A stretch of DNA of 64,000 bases from Pelosinus fermentans (GCA_002434245.1 DJJR01000071.1:1-64000), one strand, 5' to 3'; positions 1-9,796 are shown, numbered from the stretch's first letter. Numbers and translations are program-made. Notes: a model not told the origin generated them from the letters alone.

Positions 1-3
1 TGG

Positions 4-330
4 CTAATCAACATTCATGAATAGATTATGAACATTGAGGACGTAACTCCAATCTGCCTGATCATATCGTACCATAGCATCGGCTACAATAGCGTCACCA
101 GTTTTTTTGGTATTCGCATAATTGTACCAGGAGCCAATGTAACGTAATCCGGCACCAAATCCCCAGCCTGTCTGGCCTTTTCCCAGAGCGCTGGTATCAA
201 CCCACAAGGAAGCACTGTGACGGGCAACGTTGTTTGTACGGCGACCGATTGCTACTGATTCATTGGTTCCATCCATGCGATTCAACTCATCGCTTTTAAT
301 CAGCCTGTCAAAGTCATTTTTTCCACCTCA
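4..330 (-). pseudogene. TonB-dependent siderophore receptor, C-terminal remnant
   Basis: The reading frame has no start of its own and carries the last beta-strands of a TonB-dependent outer-membrane siderophore receptor: a [10 protein letters not shown] stretch, then GAGLRYIGS, then VADAMVRYD, then LNVHNLF. Intact receptors are about 650-800 residues, so roughly 85 percent is missing from the 5' side. The 3' end stops early just after the NLF motif, where receptors normally continue for about 25 residues to a terminal aromatic. The upstream edge (about 290-330) runs straight into a 5'-truncated AraC regulator on the other strand. This is a non-functional remnant. It supports an outer membrane in the host. 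Confidence 0.8.
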
Positions 331-963
331 GAACGCCTGGTTTATACCAGTATTACAGTTTGTGACCACTTTATCACCACTTGCCTGCCAGGACGCTCAC
401 AAGAGCAAGTCTTTACCATAAAGGATGCTTTAGCTTGGAAAAGAGAGCAGTACAACACCCCAGACATTATGATGGTCTTCGACCAGCTAAAGCAATCGCT
501 GATGAACGGCTGTCTGCCCCTAATCTATTACGAAAGTAAAGCCATTGAAATACTCACCCTCATTCAGCGTAATGCCAGTTATAAGTATTACTGGGAAAGA
601 CACCTGCAAAGCGAACGTAAAAATCACTTAACTTACCAAAACCGTAAATTTATCTGGAAAGTAAAAGATCAAATCGACAAAGATATTCTTCATCCACCCA
701 AAATTGAACAACTGGCACTTCTTGCAGAAATGAGCATTACCAAACTCAACCACTACTTTAAGCTGTGGTATAAAGTTACCATTGCGGACTATATCCGTCG
801 GGAAAAAATGAGCTATGCAATGCGCCTCCTGTGGGATGATGATAAGAGCATTAGGAATATCGCCTCTGTAATCGGATACGAAAATGCCAGCAAGTTTTCT
901 ATTGCATTCAAAAAAATACACGGATTTTCTCCTCGCCACATCCGCAAATCCTTTGGTCTTTAA
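286..963 (+). pseudogene. AraC-family regulator, 5'-truncated
   Basis: The frame is open from about 259 and encodes the C-terminal part of an AraC/XylS regulator. The double helix-turn-helix is complete: first HTH around LALLAEMSITKLNHYFK, second around SIRNIASVIGYENASKFSIAF, ending in the typical FSPRHIRK. About 75 residues of effector-domain-like sequence precede it, but the usual N-terminus and start are absent. An internal ATG at 469 could give a 164-aa protein, though no good ribosome site precedes it. AraC regulators of this type usually sit divergently from the siderophore receptor they control, which fits the receptor remnant next door. Probably inactive; a bare DNA-binding fragment cannot be excluded. 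Confidence 0.7.
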
Positions 964-971
964 ATGGGAAA

Positions 972-1085
972 AGCGTGGAAAATTCATCCACCCCAAACCG
1001 ACCAAATGAACTACTCACCGAAATGAACATTTCCAAATTCAACCGCTGTTTTAAAAGTTGGACTGGCTTGACCATCGCCATCGCC
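972..1085 (+). pseudogene. Second AraC helix-turn-helix fragment, frameshifted
   Basis: The translation ELLTEMNISKFNRCFKSW matches the first HTH of the preceding AraC gene (LALLAEMSITKLNHYFKLW). Just upstream, the HPP motif of that protein is found in a different frame, so there is a frameshift at about 1005. This is a diverged paralogous fragment, not an exact duplication. It joins directly to an ABC-ATPase fragment on the other strand. Confidence 0.55.
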
Positions 1086-1154
1086 GATAATTTTAAACAG
1101 CGTAGTCTTACCCGCCCCATTTTTACCTAAAAGACCCACGCGTTCACACATAGT
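1077..1154 (-). pseudogene. ABC ATPase (ABC-F-like) Walker A fragment
   Basis: About 25 codons read CERVGLLGKNGAGKTTLFKI, a textbook ABC ATPase Walker A region whose flanks resemble ABC-F proteins. Nothing else of the ATPase (signature motif, Walker B) is present on either side. It is a gene crumb left by deletion and abuts the AraC fragment at about 1080. Confidence 0.5.
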
Positions 1155-1259
1155 AGACAGTTTACAGCCAAACGATATGACTGTTAAAATACCTTTAAGA
1201 AAAGCTTTGCTTATACTTTCACTGTACACGGAAAGCACAAGTTTTCTCTTATACTGTAA

Positions 1260-1296
1260 GACAAAAACAAAACCCGGGCGAAAAATCATCCCGGGT
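1260..1296 (-). terminator. Intrinsic terminator
   Basis: A 7-bp stem (ACCCGGG at 1272-1278 with CCCGGGT at 1290-1296) is followed on the minus strand by TTTTGTTTTTG. It lies 44 bases downstream of the stop of the 41-aa small gene and supports that gene being a transcribed unit. Confidence 0.6.
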
Positions 1297-1339
1297 GTTA
1301 GTATTAATTATAAAATCGGTTCAATGATGATTTACTCAC

Positions 1340-1465
1340 TCAGTTAACATAATATTTGATTTTAGACAAACCCCTCCCGTTGCTGTTTTTCAATGCTGTA
1401 ATTCGAGAAATATAATGGGCACGTCTATCCAAATCATTGTTAACTAAGCTTATAGTCTTCATCAT
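1340..1465 (-). CDS. Small basic protein of 41 aa, unknown
   Basis: The sequence begins MMKTISLVNNDLDRRAHY and ends KIKYYVN. It has a near-perfect ribosome site (AAGGAGGTG, 3 bases before a double ATG, or 6 before the second ATG) and its own intrinsic terminator downstream. The protein is basic with no hydrophobic segment, so probably cytosolic. I do not recognise the family. The upstream region towards 1590 is AT-rich and could hold its promoter. Real-gene status rests on the ribosome site plus terminator. Confidence 0.5.
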   Translation of the reverse strand: MMKTISLVNNDLDRRAHYISRITALKNSNGRGLSKIKYYVN

Positions 1466-1591
1466 TTCACCTCCTTATAGACATTTACAAAATGGCATAC
1501 AGAAAATGTAAATGCAATAGTTATTTACACTCAAGTTTGGGATTGAATTCCTAATAACAGGAGAGCTTAATGAATCATATCTAGTGATATT

Positions 1592-2515
1592 TTAATCAAC
1601 ACCTAGCATAACATCCCACCGCTGCTCAATCAATTGGTTGTTCCAAGTGTCATTTTCTTTTTCCTCAGTAAGGGTGAAGCCAAAACTCTGGTATAAGTGC
1701 CGGGCTGCATCTAATCCCTTAAATGTCCACAGAAACACATGATTATAATATTTCTGTTGGCAATATTCCATCACAGTAGACACCAATTTACGTCCCAGGC
1801 CAACACCGCGAAAATCTGGCTCTATTAAAAACCAGCGCAACTGTGCAGTCTTTTCGCTGATTCCTACAATTCCAATAAAACCAACGATAGCACCGCAGCA
1901 TTCGGCTACCCATATTTCTCCTCTAGACGGATCTTCTAAATAGGCAATCAAACTTTGCAAAACATACTTTTCGAAGCGATGATCCAGCTCATACTCTTTT
2001 TCATACAGCACACCATGGCGATATGCAATATATCCTACATCACCAGGCCGGTGCCTGCGAATGGTAATTGAGGTATCTGCTTGACCTGATAACATATTTT
2101 GTATGGCAGCCATATTCTGAACTAAGGTTTGTTGAGCCCCCTGAGGAAGCTGCTCTAAAAGCTGAATTAGTTGGCTCGCTGAGGCATCTGACAGTTGTCG
2201 AAATGTTGCTCTGCCTTTTTCTGTTATACTTAGAATTTGTGAACGGCCATCAGTCATTGATTTGGTGGTTTCAATAAGACCATCTTTCTTAAATCGCCTG
2301 AGAATACGGCTAAGATAGCCAGGATCAATTTGAAGTATTTCCGCCAAGTTACTTGCAGTACATGCAGCAGCGGCATCAATTTCTAACAAAACCCTTGCTT
2401 CTGCCAAAGAGTAAGGACTTTCTAAAACGTTTTGGTTTACAAGGCCAATAATATTGGTATAGAAGCGATTAAACTTCCGAATCTCTGTCACTCGTTGTTG
2501 AATCGGACTCTCCAT
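1592..2515 (-). CDS. MarR-family regulator fused to GNAT N-acetyltransferase
   Basis: This 307-aa fusion has an N-terminal MarR winged helix-turn-helix (about residues 25-145, recognition region around SNLAEILQIDPGYLSRILRR) and a C-terminal GNAT domain (about 150-305). The acetyl-CoA loop RGVGLGRKL in GNAT motif A is intact. Such fusions usually sense or acetylate a small molecule while repressing neighbours. The start ATG follows CTAGGAGG. A double palindrome at 2569-2611 directly upstream is a strong candidate autoregulatory operator. The adjacent exporter gene transcribed towards it may share this control, although its own promoter lies 1.6 kb away. The acetyl acceptor cannot be predicted. 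Confidence 0.88.
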   Translation of the reverse strand: MESPIQQRVTEIRKFNRFYTNIIGLVNQNVLESPYSLAEARVLLEIDAAAACTASNLAEILQIDPGYLSRILRRFKKDGLIETTKSMTDGRSQILSITEKGRATFRQLSDASASQLIQLLEQLPQGAQQTLVQNMAAIQNMLSGQADTSITIRRHRPGDVGYIAYRHGVLYEKEYELDHRFEKYVLQSLIAYLEDPSRGEIWVAECCGAIVGFIGIVGISEKTAQLRWFLIEPDFRGVGLGRKLVSTVMEYCQQKYYNHVFLWTFKGLDAARHLYQSFGFTLTEEKENDTWNNQLIEQRWDVMLGVD

Positions 2516-2568
2516 CTTTGTTCCTCCTAGAAATTCCTTTATGATTTTATACTATTACGTTATCACAA

Positions 2569-2611
2569 ATAGTTGACTTAGTCAATAATATTAATTGACT
2601 AAGTCAACTAT
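2569..2611. promoter_or_regulatory. MarR-type double palindromic operator and promoter region
   Basis: Two 18-base arms (2569-2586 and 2594-2611) form a perfect inverted repeat around 7 bases. Each arm also contains a nearly palindromic 13-mer, TTGACTTAGTCAA or its complement, as expected for two MarR dimers. A TTGACT inside the box nearer the gene could act as the -35 element for the minus-strand regulator gene, which starts 54 bases away. Binding would then block its own promoter. Confidence 0.75.
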
Positions 2612-2629
2612 TTTATGAAAAGCATGCTG

Positions 2630-2666
2630 CTCTATAAAATAAACCTGCTGATATCCTCAGCAGGTT
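2630..2666 (-). terminator. Intrinsic terminator of the MFS exporter
   Basis: A perfect 10-bp stem (2642-2651 with 2657-2666, loop of 5) is followed on the minus strand by TTTATTTTAT. It lies about 70 bases after the exporter stop codon and just before the MarR operator, so it insulates the two genes. Confidence 0.65.
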
Positions 2667-2737
2667 ATTATAAAAGTCTTTTGTTAATTGGTCGTTTCTT
2701 TAGTCTTCGAGAGCTGAATGGTCCATGTCTAACTCCA

Positions 2738-4138
2738 CTAAGGATTCTGTATTTTTTTAGCTGTCCCCGTAAAAAAAGCTGCAATCATACCAGTTGCTGC
2801 CGTAGCTGCTCCCATTAGGAAAACTTCAGGAAATGCTTTCCCTAATGCCATCTTCTCAGCAAGAGGCGCTGTGTAGCCGCTTATTGTCAATGGTATTACA
2901 TAAGCTGCGACACGCTGTTGAATAAAAGCTCCAAAAATGGTCGAGCCTATGACCCCGCCCAAATAACGGATCATATTAAATAATCCGGATGCCATACCCA
3001 TTTGCGATTGAGGAACAACATTTATCAAATTGGAGGTTAAAGGAGTGCTGGATACTCCAAGACCAATACCCGTGGCGATAAGAGCAGCAGCTAACAACCC
3101 ATAGGGACTTTGCAGACTCAATCTGGAAAAAATCCATATACCGATAGCAAGAATAGCCATGCCAGAAACAATTAGCAGTCTAATTTTGGGTGGGGTAGCC
3201 AATTTACCCATAATAGGTGCCATAATCATCATGGATATAGATAAAGGCAGTACTAACACACCTGCATAAGTAGGGGAAAAATCATGTACCTGTTGTAAGT
3301 ACATCGGTATTAACAACATGCTTCCAAAAAGTGCAGCGCCTTGTAAGAAACCAACGACTACAGTCGCTGCAAAGGATGGGTTTTGGAGCAATGCAAGAGA
3401 GATTAAGGGCTGGCTAATTCTACTCTCTTGGCGAAATAACATCCAAGCGAAAAGCAAAAAGAGTCCTATGAGTGGTAATGTTGTCTTAGTCAGCCAACCG
3501 CTAGTTGACCCAATGATAATTGCCAGCAATAAGGCAACAAGAGAAATAATCAAATAAAAGGAACCTCGGTAATCGAAAAGTTTTGTATGGTTGGTTTTTG
3601 GAGTCGAGGGTATATAATTACTGCCTAACAGTAGTATGACTGCAGCAAAAGGAAGATTAATATAAAAAATACTATGCCATCCAATATGATCCGTTAGAAC
3701 CCCTCCTAGGGTTGGACCAATAAGACTCCCTGCGGAGGAAATCATACCCCACCAACCAAGAACTGCACTCCGTTGATTTTGTTCAAAAGGAGTAATGGCA
3801 AGTACCATGGAGTTCGTCATAATGGCAGCAGCACCTAATGCCTGTATCGTCCTTGATGCCAGCAGCATCCAAAAACTACCTGCGATAGAGCAAGAAAGAG
3901 ATCCTATGGCAAAAATAAATACACCCAGTAAGAATATCCGTTTGGGGCTATAAAGGTCCCCTAGGCTGCCGAAAATAGCCATTGCAATTGCATAAGGCAG
4001 CATATAGCCGGTGTACAGCCAAGTAGAACTCTGTATATCAATACCAAACTCAATCATGATAGTAGGTAAAGCTACGTTAACCATGCTAGAATTCAATATA
4101 GAAAAGAATGTCCCAATAAAAACTAAAAACAAAGACAT
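2738..4138 (-). CDS. DHA2-family MFS multidrug exporter (EmrB/QacA type)
   Basis: A roughly 466-aa integral membrane protein with about 14 hydrophobic segments, the count expected for drug:H+ antiporters of the DHA2 group. Recognisable features are the N-terminal SSMVNVALPTIMIEFG and GYMLPYAIAMAIFGSLGDLYSPKRIF (TM1-loop2-3 motif A region) and the proline/glycine-rich GPTLGGVLTDHIGW motif C in TM5. I start it at the ATG at 4138, because a TTG at 4156 would overlap the GGAG ribosome site. The neighbour is a MarR-GNAT regulator, a common pairing for exporters of antibiotics or toxic metabolites. The substrate is unknown. Confidence 0.88.
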   Translation of the reverse strand: MSLFLVFIGTFFSILNSSMVNVALPTIMIEFGIDIQSSTWLYTGYMLPYAIAMAIFGSLGDLYSPKRIFLLGVFIFAIGSLSCSIAGSFWMLLASRTIQALGAAAIMTNSMVLAITPFEQNQRSAVLGWWGMISSAGSLIGPTLGGVLTDHIGWHSIFYINLPFAAVILLLGSNYIPSTPKTNHTKLFDYRGSFYLIISLVALLLAIIIGSTSGWLTKTTLPLIGLFLLFAWMLFRQESRISQPLISLALLQNPSFAATVVVGFLQGAALFGSMLLIPMYLQQVHDFSPTYAGVLVLPLSISMMIMAPIMGKLATPPKIRLLIVSGMAILAIGIWIFSRLSLQSPYGLLAAALIATGIGLGVSSTPLTSNLINVVPQSQMGMASGLFNMIRYLGGVIGSTIFGAFIQQRVAAYVIPLTISGYTAPLAEKMALGKAFPEVFLMGAATAATGMIAAFFTGTAKKIQNP

Positions 4139-4356
4139 TGCATAGATCAGCTCCAATGTAAGAATATAAGGATTAATCTATGCAAAAATTGATCACATAA
4201 TACACTTCTCAAAAAGAATCTGCTGTTATTTCAAAAGATATCACTCGATTCATACAGAGACTGGTATCAGGAGTATTTATCATCACATGGTCTTTCGTTA
4301 GCTTTGATATATAAAAAACCACAAAACAATCATCGTACAACTATGTTACCACTCCT

Positions 4357-7300
4357 TCATCCTACGCTCTGCGCAATTTTAGTTTTGGCTACAGACAGCA
4401 TTAACTTTATACGATTTAGCTGGTTAACCTCACTGGCGCCTGGGTCATAGTCGATGGGAACAATATTGACATTCGGATAGGTGTGGCGCAGTTCCTTGAG
4501 CATTCCTTTGCCAGTAATATGATTTGGCAGGCAGGCAAAAGGCTGAAGGCACACAATATTTTCTACTCCGTCATGGATTAATTCAACCATTTCACCAGTC
4601 AGCAGCCAGCCTTCCCCCGTTACATGTCCTAAGGATAAATGCTGCTGGGCAAAGGCAGCAATTTGTTTAATTTTAAGAGGAGACGAAAAACGCTGGCTCC
4701 CTGCTAAGGCTTTGCGAAGATGGCGGCGATAATATTCAACAACCCGAATAAGAAGACTTCCTTTCAGCATATTAAATAAGGTGCCTGACAACAGATCATA
4801 GTGTACTTTACTGTCATAAGCACAATATAAGATAAAGTCCAGCATATCGGGCACAACAACTTCCGCACCCTCACTTTCTAATAAACTGACAAGTTGATTG
4901 TTAGCTGTGGGGTGATACTTTACCAGGATTTCTCCAACTAGACCAACCCGGGGCTTAATCAGTCCCTCATGGATTTCCAGATTATCAAAATCGCGGACAA
5001 TCTCGAAAACATTCTTATGAAAATTGTGCCTGCTGCGTATCAGCATGTCTTGCTGACATTTAGTAACCCAAGCATCATATAATCTTTCAGCCGAACCAGG
5101 AACTTTTTCATAGGGCCGTACCCGATATAAGACTCGCATTAACAGGTCTCCGTAAATAATACCGGTTATTATGCTTTCAAATAACTGCAGCGTCAGGGGA
5201 AATCCTGATTGGGCATCTCCACCCAAAGCCAAAACCGGTACTTGCGGCATACCAGCGTCATTGAGTGCTTTGCGGGCAATTGCAACGTAATTGGTTGCTC
5301 TGCAGCCGCCACCGGTTTGGGCTAATATCACCGATGTTGCATTCAGATCATATTTGCCGGATTTTAAGGCCTGTACTAATTGCCCAATCACAATAATGGT
5401 AGGGTAACAAGCGTCATTATGAACATAACGCAAGCCTTCGTCAATCGCCGTTTTATCAGGGGTGGGAGCTACCACCAATCGGTAACCGGCTGTTTGAAAG
5501 GCAGCTTCTAAAAATTGAAAATGAATAGGAGATAACTGAGGTGCCAGTAGTGTATGATGTTTTTTCACTGCTATGTCTGCCCCAGACTGGCATTCGACGA
5601 CGGGCTTTGTCGGCTTAGCAGGCAAAGTAGTTTCTCTCTCATTCAGCGCCGCCAGCAGTGATCGTACCCTGATTCTGGCTGCACCTAAATTATTGATCTC
5701 ATCCAGCTTAACCACGGTGTAAATTCGATGATGCCCCTCGATAATTTCTTTTACCTGATCAATGGTAACAGCATCAATACCGCAGCCAAAAGAGTTTATC
5801 TGGATCAATTCCAAATCAGGCTGAGTGACAACAAGGCTTGCCGCCGCATACAATCTGGAATGATACGTCCATTGATCCACAACCCGCAGCGGTCTGTTTA
5901 CTATGCCCAAATGCCCTATGGAATCTTCTGATAAAACAGCCAATCCATAGGATTGAATCAGTTCAGGCAGTCCGTGGTTTATTTCCGGATCCAGGTGGTA
6001 AGGTCTGCCTGCCAAAACTACCCCTTTCATTTTTCTGGCAGCCATGTCATCAAGCACTTCTTCCCCTTTACGCCGAACATCTGCTTTATATCGCTCCAGT
6101 TCACCATAAGCCGCATCAACTGCAGCCATAAGTTCCTTACGGGAAATCTGTTCTCCTCTCAGCTCCTGTACCAGTCTTTTGATTAACCGCTCACGATGGT
6201 TCAGGGGCAAGAAGGGATGAAAAAAAGTTATCTCCTTATTGCGTAAGCCTTCCATATTCGCTTTGATATTTTCCGGATAAGAAGTTACAATGGGACAATT
6301 GTAGCAGTTGTCAGTTGTCGAATCATCCTGCAGATTATAAGGAATGCAAGGGTAAAATATCTTTTGTACTCCTTTTTTTATTAAATCGCTGATATGACCG
6401 TGCACCAGTTTAGCAGGATAACAAATTGACTCCGAAGGGATCGTTTCCATCCCCAATTCATATAACTTACGAGACGAAGTTCCAGATAAAACTACTCGGT
6501 AGTTTAGCCTGGTAAACAGCGTAAACCAGAAAGGATAATCCTCATACATGTTTAGTACCCGAGGGATACCCATTGTTCCTCGCTGAGCTTGAGACTCTGC
6601 CAAAGACTGATATTCAAATAACCGCTGATACTTATAAGTGTAGAGGTTCGGCAACTGACTATTGGCATTTACTTTGCCAACACCACGCTCGCAGCGATTC
6701 CCCGCATGATATTTCTGCCCGCTGGAAAAGTGCTGTGTGGTTATGAGGCACTGATTGCCGCAGGACGAACAACGGCGATTCGTAGTACGAAAAGCAAAAC
6801 CAGCAAGCTCAGCTGCCGACAATAGTAAGGATTTTCCGTCTGATACGCATCTTTCCCGAGCAATAAGTGCTGCACCGAAAGCTCCCATAAGACCGGCAAT
6901 ATCAGGACGAACAACTTCCCTCCCCAGGATCTGTTCCAAAGCCCGTAGTACAGCATCATTGTAAAAAGTTCCGCCCTGAACAACTATGTTGTTACCCAGA
7001 TCTCCGGTGTTCTTTAAGCGAATGACCTTAAACAAGGCATTTTTTACAATAGAAATAGAAATTCCGGCAGAAATATCACTAACCTCAGCCCCTTCTTTCT
7101 GCGCTTGCTTGACCTTGGAGTTCATAAAGACGGTACAACGACTCCCCAGATCTACTGGCTTTCTTGCCTGTAAACCAAGCTGAGAAAAATCTTGTACACC
7201 CATCTCCATCGATTGCGCAAAATTTTCAATAAAAGAACCGCAGCCAGCCGAACACGCTTCGTTGAGCATAATGGAATCAATTATGCCATTTTGTAAGAAA

Positions 7301-8583
7301 AAACTTTTCATGTCTTGTCCGCCAATATCCAGCACAAAGGTAACCTCAGGCGAGAAGTGCTTGGCTGCCTTTAGGTGGGCTACGGTTTCCACTTCACCAA
7401 GATCAACCTGCAAAGCAGTCTTAATGAAATGCTCTCCGTATCCGGTAACAGCCGAATGAACAATTTTCGTTTTATCATTCATACGCCGATACATCTCTGT
7501 AAGTGACAGCATTACGGTGTCCAGCGGCTTTCCTTTGTTGCTGCCGTAATAGGAATACAATAATTCTGCATCTTCGCTAATAAGCGCCAGCTTCGTGGTT
7601 GTTGATCCGGCGTCAATCCCTAAGTATGCTTTACCGACGTAATCTTCCAGTATGGTTCTTTTAACCGCATGCTGCCCGTGCCGGGCAACAAATTCTTGAT
7701 ATTCTTTTGCATTGGAAAATAGAGGATCAAGTGACTCTTCGCAATCCAGGCGCAGCTCAAATAATTGAGGAGTTTTCTCATACAGAACTTCGTAGGGAAC
7801 GGGCTCTTCCTGTACAGATAATGCTGCACCGATAGCAACAAAATAGGGTGAACATTCTGGACTCAGCACCTGATCTTCGGTAAGCCCCAATGTTTCCGTA
7901 AAGCGTCGCAGTAATTCCGATAAAAAATGTAAAGGTCCGCCCAGAAAAGCTACTTTTCCGCAAATGGCCCGCCCTTGCGCCAAGCTGCTGATCGTTTGAT
8001 TCACAACGGCCTGCAATACAGAAGCAGCAATATCTTCTTTGGGAACCCCGTCGTTCATCAACGCCTGCACATCGGTTTTGGCAAATACGCCGCAGCGGGA
8101 AGCAATCGGATAAATCGTTTCATAATTTTTGGCAAGTTCATTTAGACCTACAGGATCAGTATGCATCAATGCAGCCATATGATCAATAAACGCACCGGTA
8201 CCCCCAGCGCAAACACCGTTCATCCTCTGTTCCACCGTACCTCCAAAATAAGTAATTTTGGCATCTTCACCACCAAGCTCAATGGCGGTATCCGTAATAG
8301 GAAGTATATGCTGTACGGCATTGGTAGAGGCAATTACTTCCTGAATAAAGGGAAGCTTCAAAGATTGTGAAATACCGATACCTGCCGAGCCTGTAACCAT
8401 AATCGATACTAAATTATGCCTCAGAACATGTTGGGCTTTTGTCACTATTCCCTGAAAAGCAGCTGTTATATCGGAAAAATGTCTGGTATATTCCTGAAAT
8501 ATAATCGTATTTTGTTCATCAAGAATTACCATTTTTATAGTTGTTGAGCCAATATCAATACCAACCCGTAGAACTTTATCCAT
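4357..8583 (-). CDS. Giant acyl-CoA dehydratase activase-related protein
   Basis: The protein is 1,408 residues with four blocks. There are two ASKHA (BcrA/BadF/HgdC-type) ATPase domains at about 5-270 and 320-575, opening with [10 protein letters not shown] and [10 protein letters not shown] and carrying the iron-sulfur cysteines in [17 protein letters not shown] and [18 protein letters not shown] cysteine-rich segment (CSSCGNQC) leads into a DUF2229 region at about 690-900, and an HgdB-like dehydratase-subunit half follows to the end. In the characterised family, activases use ATP to push an electron into a dehydratase cluster; here activator and target-like parts are fused. The substrate is unknown. 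Start: AGGAGG directly abuts a first ATG (8592), so the ATG at 8583, 9 bases away, is the likely start. It stands alone. Confidence 0.88.
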   Translation of the reverse strand: MDKVLRVGIDIGSTTIKMVILDEQNTIIFQEYTRHFSDITAAFQGIVTKAQHVLRHNLVSIMVTGSAGIGISQSLKLPFIQEVIASTNAVQHILPITDTAIELGGEDAKITYFGGTVEQRMNGVCAGGTGAFIDHMAALMHTDPVGLNELAKNYETIYPIASRCGVFAKTDVQALMNDGVPKEDIAASVLQAVVNQTISSLAQGRAICGKVAFLGGPLHFLSELLRRFTETLGLTEDQVLSPECSPYFVAIGAALSVQEEPVPYEVLYEKTPQLFELRLDCEESLDPLFSNAKEYQEFVARHGQHAVKRTILEDYVGKAYLGIDAGSTTTKLALISEDAELLYSYYGSNKGKPLDTVMLSLTEMYRRMNDKTKIVHSAVTGYGEHFIKTALQVDLGEVETVAHLKAAKHFSPEVTFVLDIGGQDMKSFFLQNGIIDSIMLNEACSAGCGSFIENFAQSMEMGVQDFSQLGLQARKPVDLGSRCTVFMNSKVKQAQKEGAEVSDISAGISISIVKNALFKVIRLKNTGDLGNNIVVQGGTFYNDAVLRALEQILGREVVRPDIAGLMGAFGAALIARERCVSDGKSLLLSAAELAGFAFRTTNRRCSSCGNQCLITTQHFSSGQKYHAGNRCERGVGKVNANSQLPNLYTYKYQRLFEYQSLAESQAQRGTMGIPRVLNMYEDYPFWFTLFTRLNYRVVLSGTSSRKLYELGMETIPSESICYPAKLVHGHISDLIKKGVQKIFYPCIPYNLQDDSTTDNCYNCPIVTSYPENIKANMEGLRNKEITFFHPFLPLNHRERLIKRLVQELRGEQISRKELMAAVDAAYGELERYKADVRRKGEEVLDDMAARKMKGVVLAGRPYHLDPEINHGLPELIQSYGLAVLSEDSIGHLGIVNRPLRVVDQWTYHSRLYAAASLVVTQPDLELIQINSFGCGIDAVTIDQVKEIIEGHHRIYTVVKLDEINNLGAARIRVRSLLAALNERETTLPAKPTKPVVECQSGADIAVKKHHTLLAPQLSPIHFQFLEAAFQTAGYRLVVAPTPDKTAIDEGLRYVHNDACYPTIIVIGQLVQALKSGKYDLNATSVILAQTGGGCRATNYVAIARKALNDAGMPQVPVLALGGDAQSGFPLTLQLFESIITGIIYGDLLMRVLYRVRPYEKVPGSAERLYDAWVTKCQQDMLIRSRHNFHKNVFEIVRDFDNLEIHEGLIKPRVGLVGEILVKYHPTANNQLVSLLESEGAEVVVPDMLDFILYCAYDSKVHYDLLSGTLFNMLKGSLLIRVVEYYRRHLRKALAGSQRFSSPLKIKQIAAFAQQHLSLGHVTGEGWLLTGEMVELIHDGVENIVCLQPFACLPNHITGKGMLKELRHTYPNVNIVPIDYDPGASEVNQLNRIKLMLSVAKTKIAQSVG

Positions 8584-8717
8584 TCTGCTCATCCTCCTAT
8601 TACTTCAAAATAAATATAACAACTGTGCAGTCCTATAAAGAGACATAAATCAGTTATTTATCCCTTTCACCAGATGCTGCATTTTAATCATCAACAATTT
8701 TCCATTACTGCCTCAAC

Positions 8718-8770
8718 CAAAAAAGAAGCTACCCTGAACCTATTCGAAAGGTTGATTATGGGTAGCTTCT
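8718..8770 (-). terminator. Intrinsic terminator
   Basis: An 11-bp perfect stem (8724-8734 with 8760-8770) contains an inner AACCT/AGGTT helix and is followed on the minus strand by TTTTTTGG. It sits downstream of a 28-aa candidate gene on the minus strand and upstream of the giant activase gene. Confidence 0.7.
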
Positions 8771-8815
8771 CTTCAATAATTATTAAATCCTGCTGACATT
8801 TTACACGTTTCAACA

Positions 8816-8902
8816 TTATTTTACTTTCATTGTGTTCTCTATTGTCATTTGTTCGAGATCTTTCAAAATTTGCGGGAGGCTTATGATCAATTCTTCTAAC
8901 AT
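8816..8902 (-). CDS. Candidate 28-aa small protein
   Basis: The minus strand reads MLEELIISLPQILKDL and ends MKVK, preceded by GGAGGTAGAGGTGTTTC. The closest ribosome-site core (GAGGTG) is only 4 bases from the ATG, which is tight. A strong minus-strand terminator follows 46 bases after the stop. Family unknown; it may be a small peptide gene or simply a terminated leader transcript. Confidence 0.3.
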   Translation of the reverse strand: MLEELIISLPQILKDLEQMTIENTMKVK

Positions 8903-8939
8903 GAAACACCTCTACCTCCAAAACATTATGTCTTTGAAT

Positions 8940-9312
8940 CAGAATCTGCATACTGTAGATTCTACCGTTACTTCGTGGCAATCGGGACACAGCTCTTAGG
9001 AACAAAGCTATCAAATGCTTCCTTGGCCTCCCTGGTTAATTCTATGAATCCAATCGTAATTATGTTATTTGCCATATTCATTTTAAAAGAAAAATTTACG
9101 ATAAATAAGGTTGTTTGTGGAATCCTGGCAATTACCGGTGTCTATATTATTGTTGGCGGAGTAGACGGAGGCAGCCAACTACTGGGTATTTCGGTTTCCA
9201 TATTCTCAGTATTTTTATGGTCTTACGTTTCCGTAATCATTAGGAAAATTACACAAAAGTATGATTCCCTGCAGAACTTCACCGTCAGCTCTCCGATAAT
9301 TTCATCTTACTA
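8940..9312 (+). pseudogene. EamA/DMT-type permease, internal fragment
   Basis: The frame encodes the middle of a 10-TM EamA transporter: QLLGTKLSNASLASLVNSMNPIVIML, then the ILKEKF loop, then two more hydrophobic helices to WSYVSVIIRKITQKYD. The first two helices and the C-terminal half are absent. At about 9312 it runs into a RidA fragment on the other strand. It is a truncated remnant without a usable start (a GTG at 8975 has no ribosome site). Confidence 0.65.
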
Positions 9313-9341
9313 TTACAATCTTAAAAATAAGATGGTTTTAC

Positions 9342-9602
9342 CTACACGTAGGCAATCGCATCAATTTCAATCAGTGCATTAAAATGAAACGTATTGGTTG
9401 GCACTATGGTGCGAGATAGTTTATGATTTCCAAAAAGCTCTCCATATATCTCATTAACAACCTGCCAATAAGTAATATCTGCAATATATACTGTAGTCTT
9501 AAGTACCTGCTGTTTAGAACTTCCACACTGTTTCAGTATATCATCCAAGTTTTTTAACGCTATTCTCGCTTGCTCTTCTACACCTCCTACAGGCAAGGCT
9601 TG
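9342..9602 (-). pseudogene. RidA/YjgF-family protein, 5'-truncated
   Basis: The C-terminal two thirds of a RidA enamine/imine deaminase is readable: VGGVEEQARIALKNLDDIL, then KTTVYIADI, and an intact end at IEIDAIAYV. The first 40 or so residues are replaced by IS30 transposase sequence from about 9605. RidA proteins hydrolyse reactive 2-aminoacrylate-type enamines in the cytosol. The catalytic arginine region is present only in part, and there is no proper start. Confidence 0.65.
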
Positions 9603-9604
9603 GG

Positions 9605-9796
9605 ATAACATTGTATTTTGCTGATCCTTATTGTTCCTGGCAACGTGGCAGCAATGAAAACTCCAATGGCTTGCTGCGTGAGTTTTATCCAAAGAAAACT
9701 GACCTTGCTAGAGTCGACCAACATGAGTTGATCAAAAACTTGTTTCTAATTAACTCTAAACCAAGAAAATGTTTAAGCTGGAAATCTCCTATTTAA
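9605..9796 (+). mobile_element. IS30-family transposase, C-terminal remnant
   Basis: The translation YFADPYCSWQRGSNENSNG followed by PRKCLSWKSP is diagnostic for the last 60 residues of IS30-family DDE transposases; the glutamate in GSNENSNG is the third catalytic residue. The remainder of the element and clear terminal inverted repeats are missing. This remnant forms the broken 5' side of the RidA fragment. Confidence 0.75.

Noticed and set aside
9611..9700. An N-terminal extension for RidA on the minus strand
   Set aside because: That frame is antisense to clear IS30 transposase codons, so RidA is truncated here.
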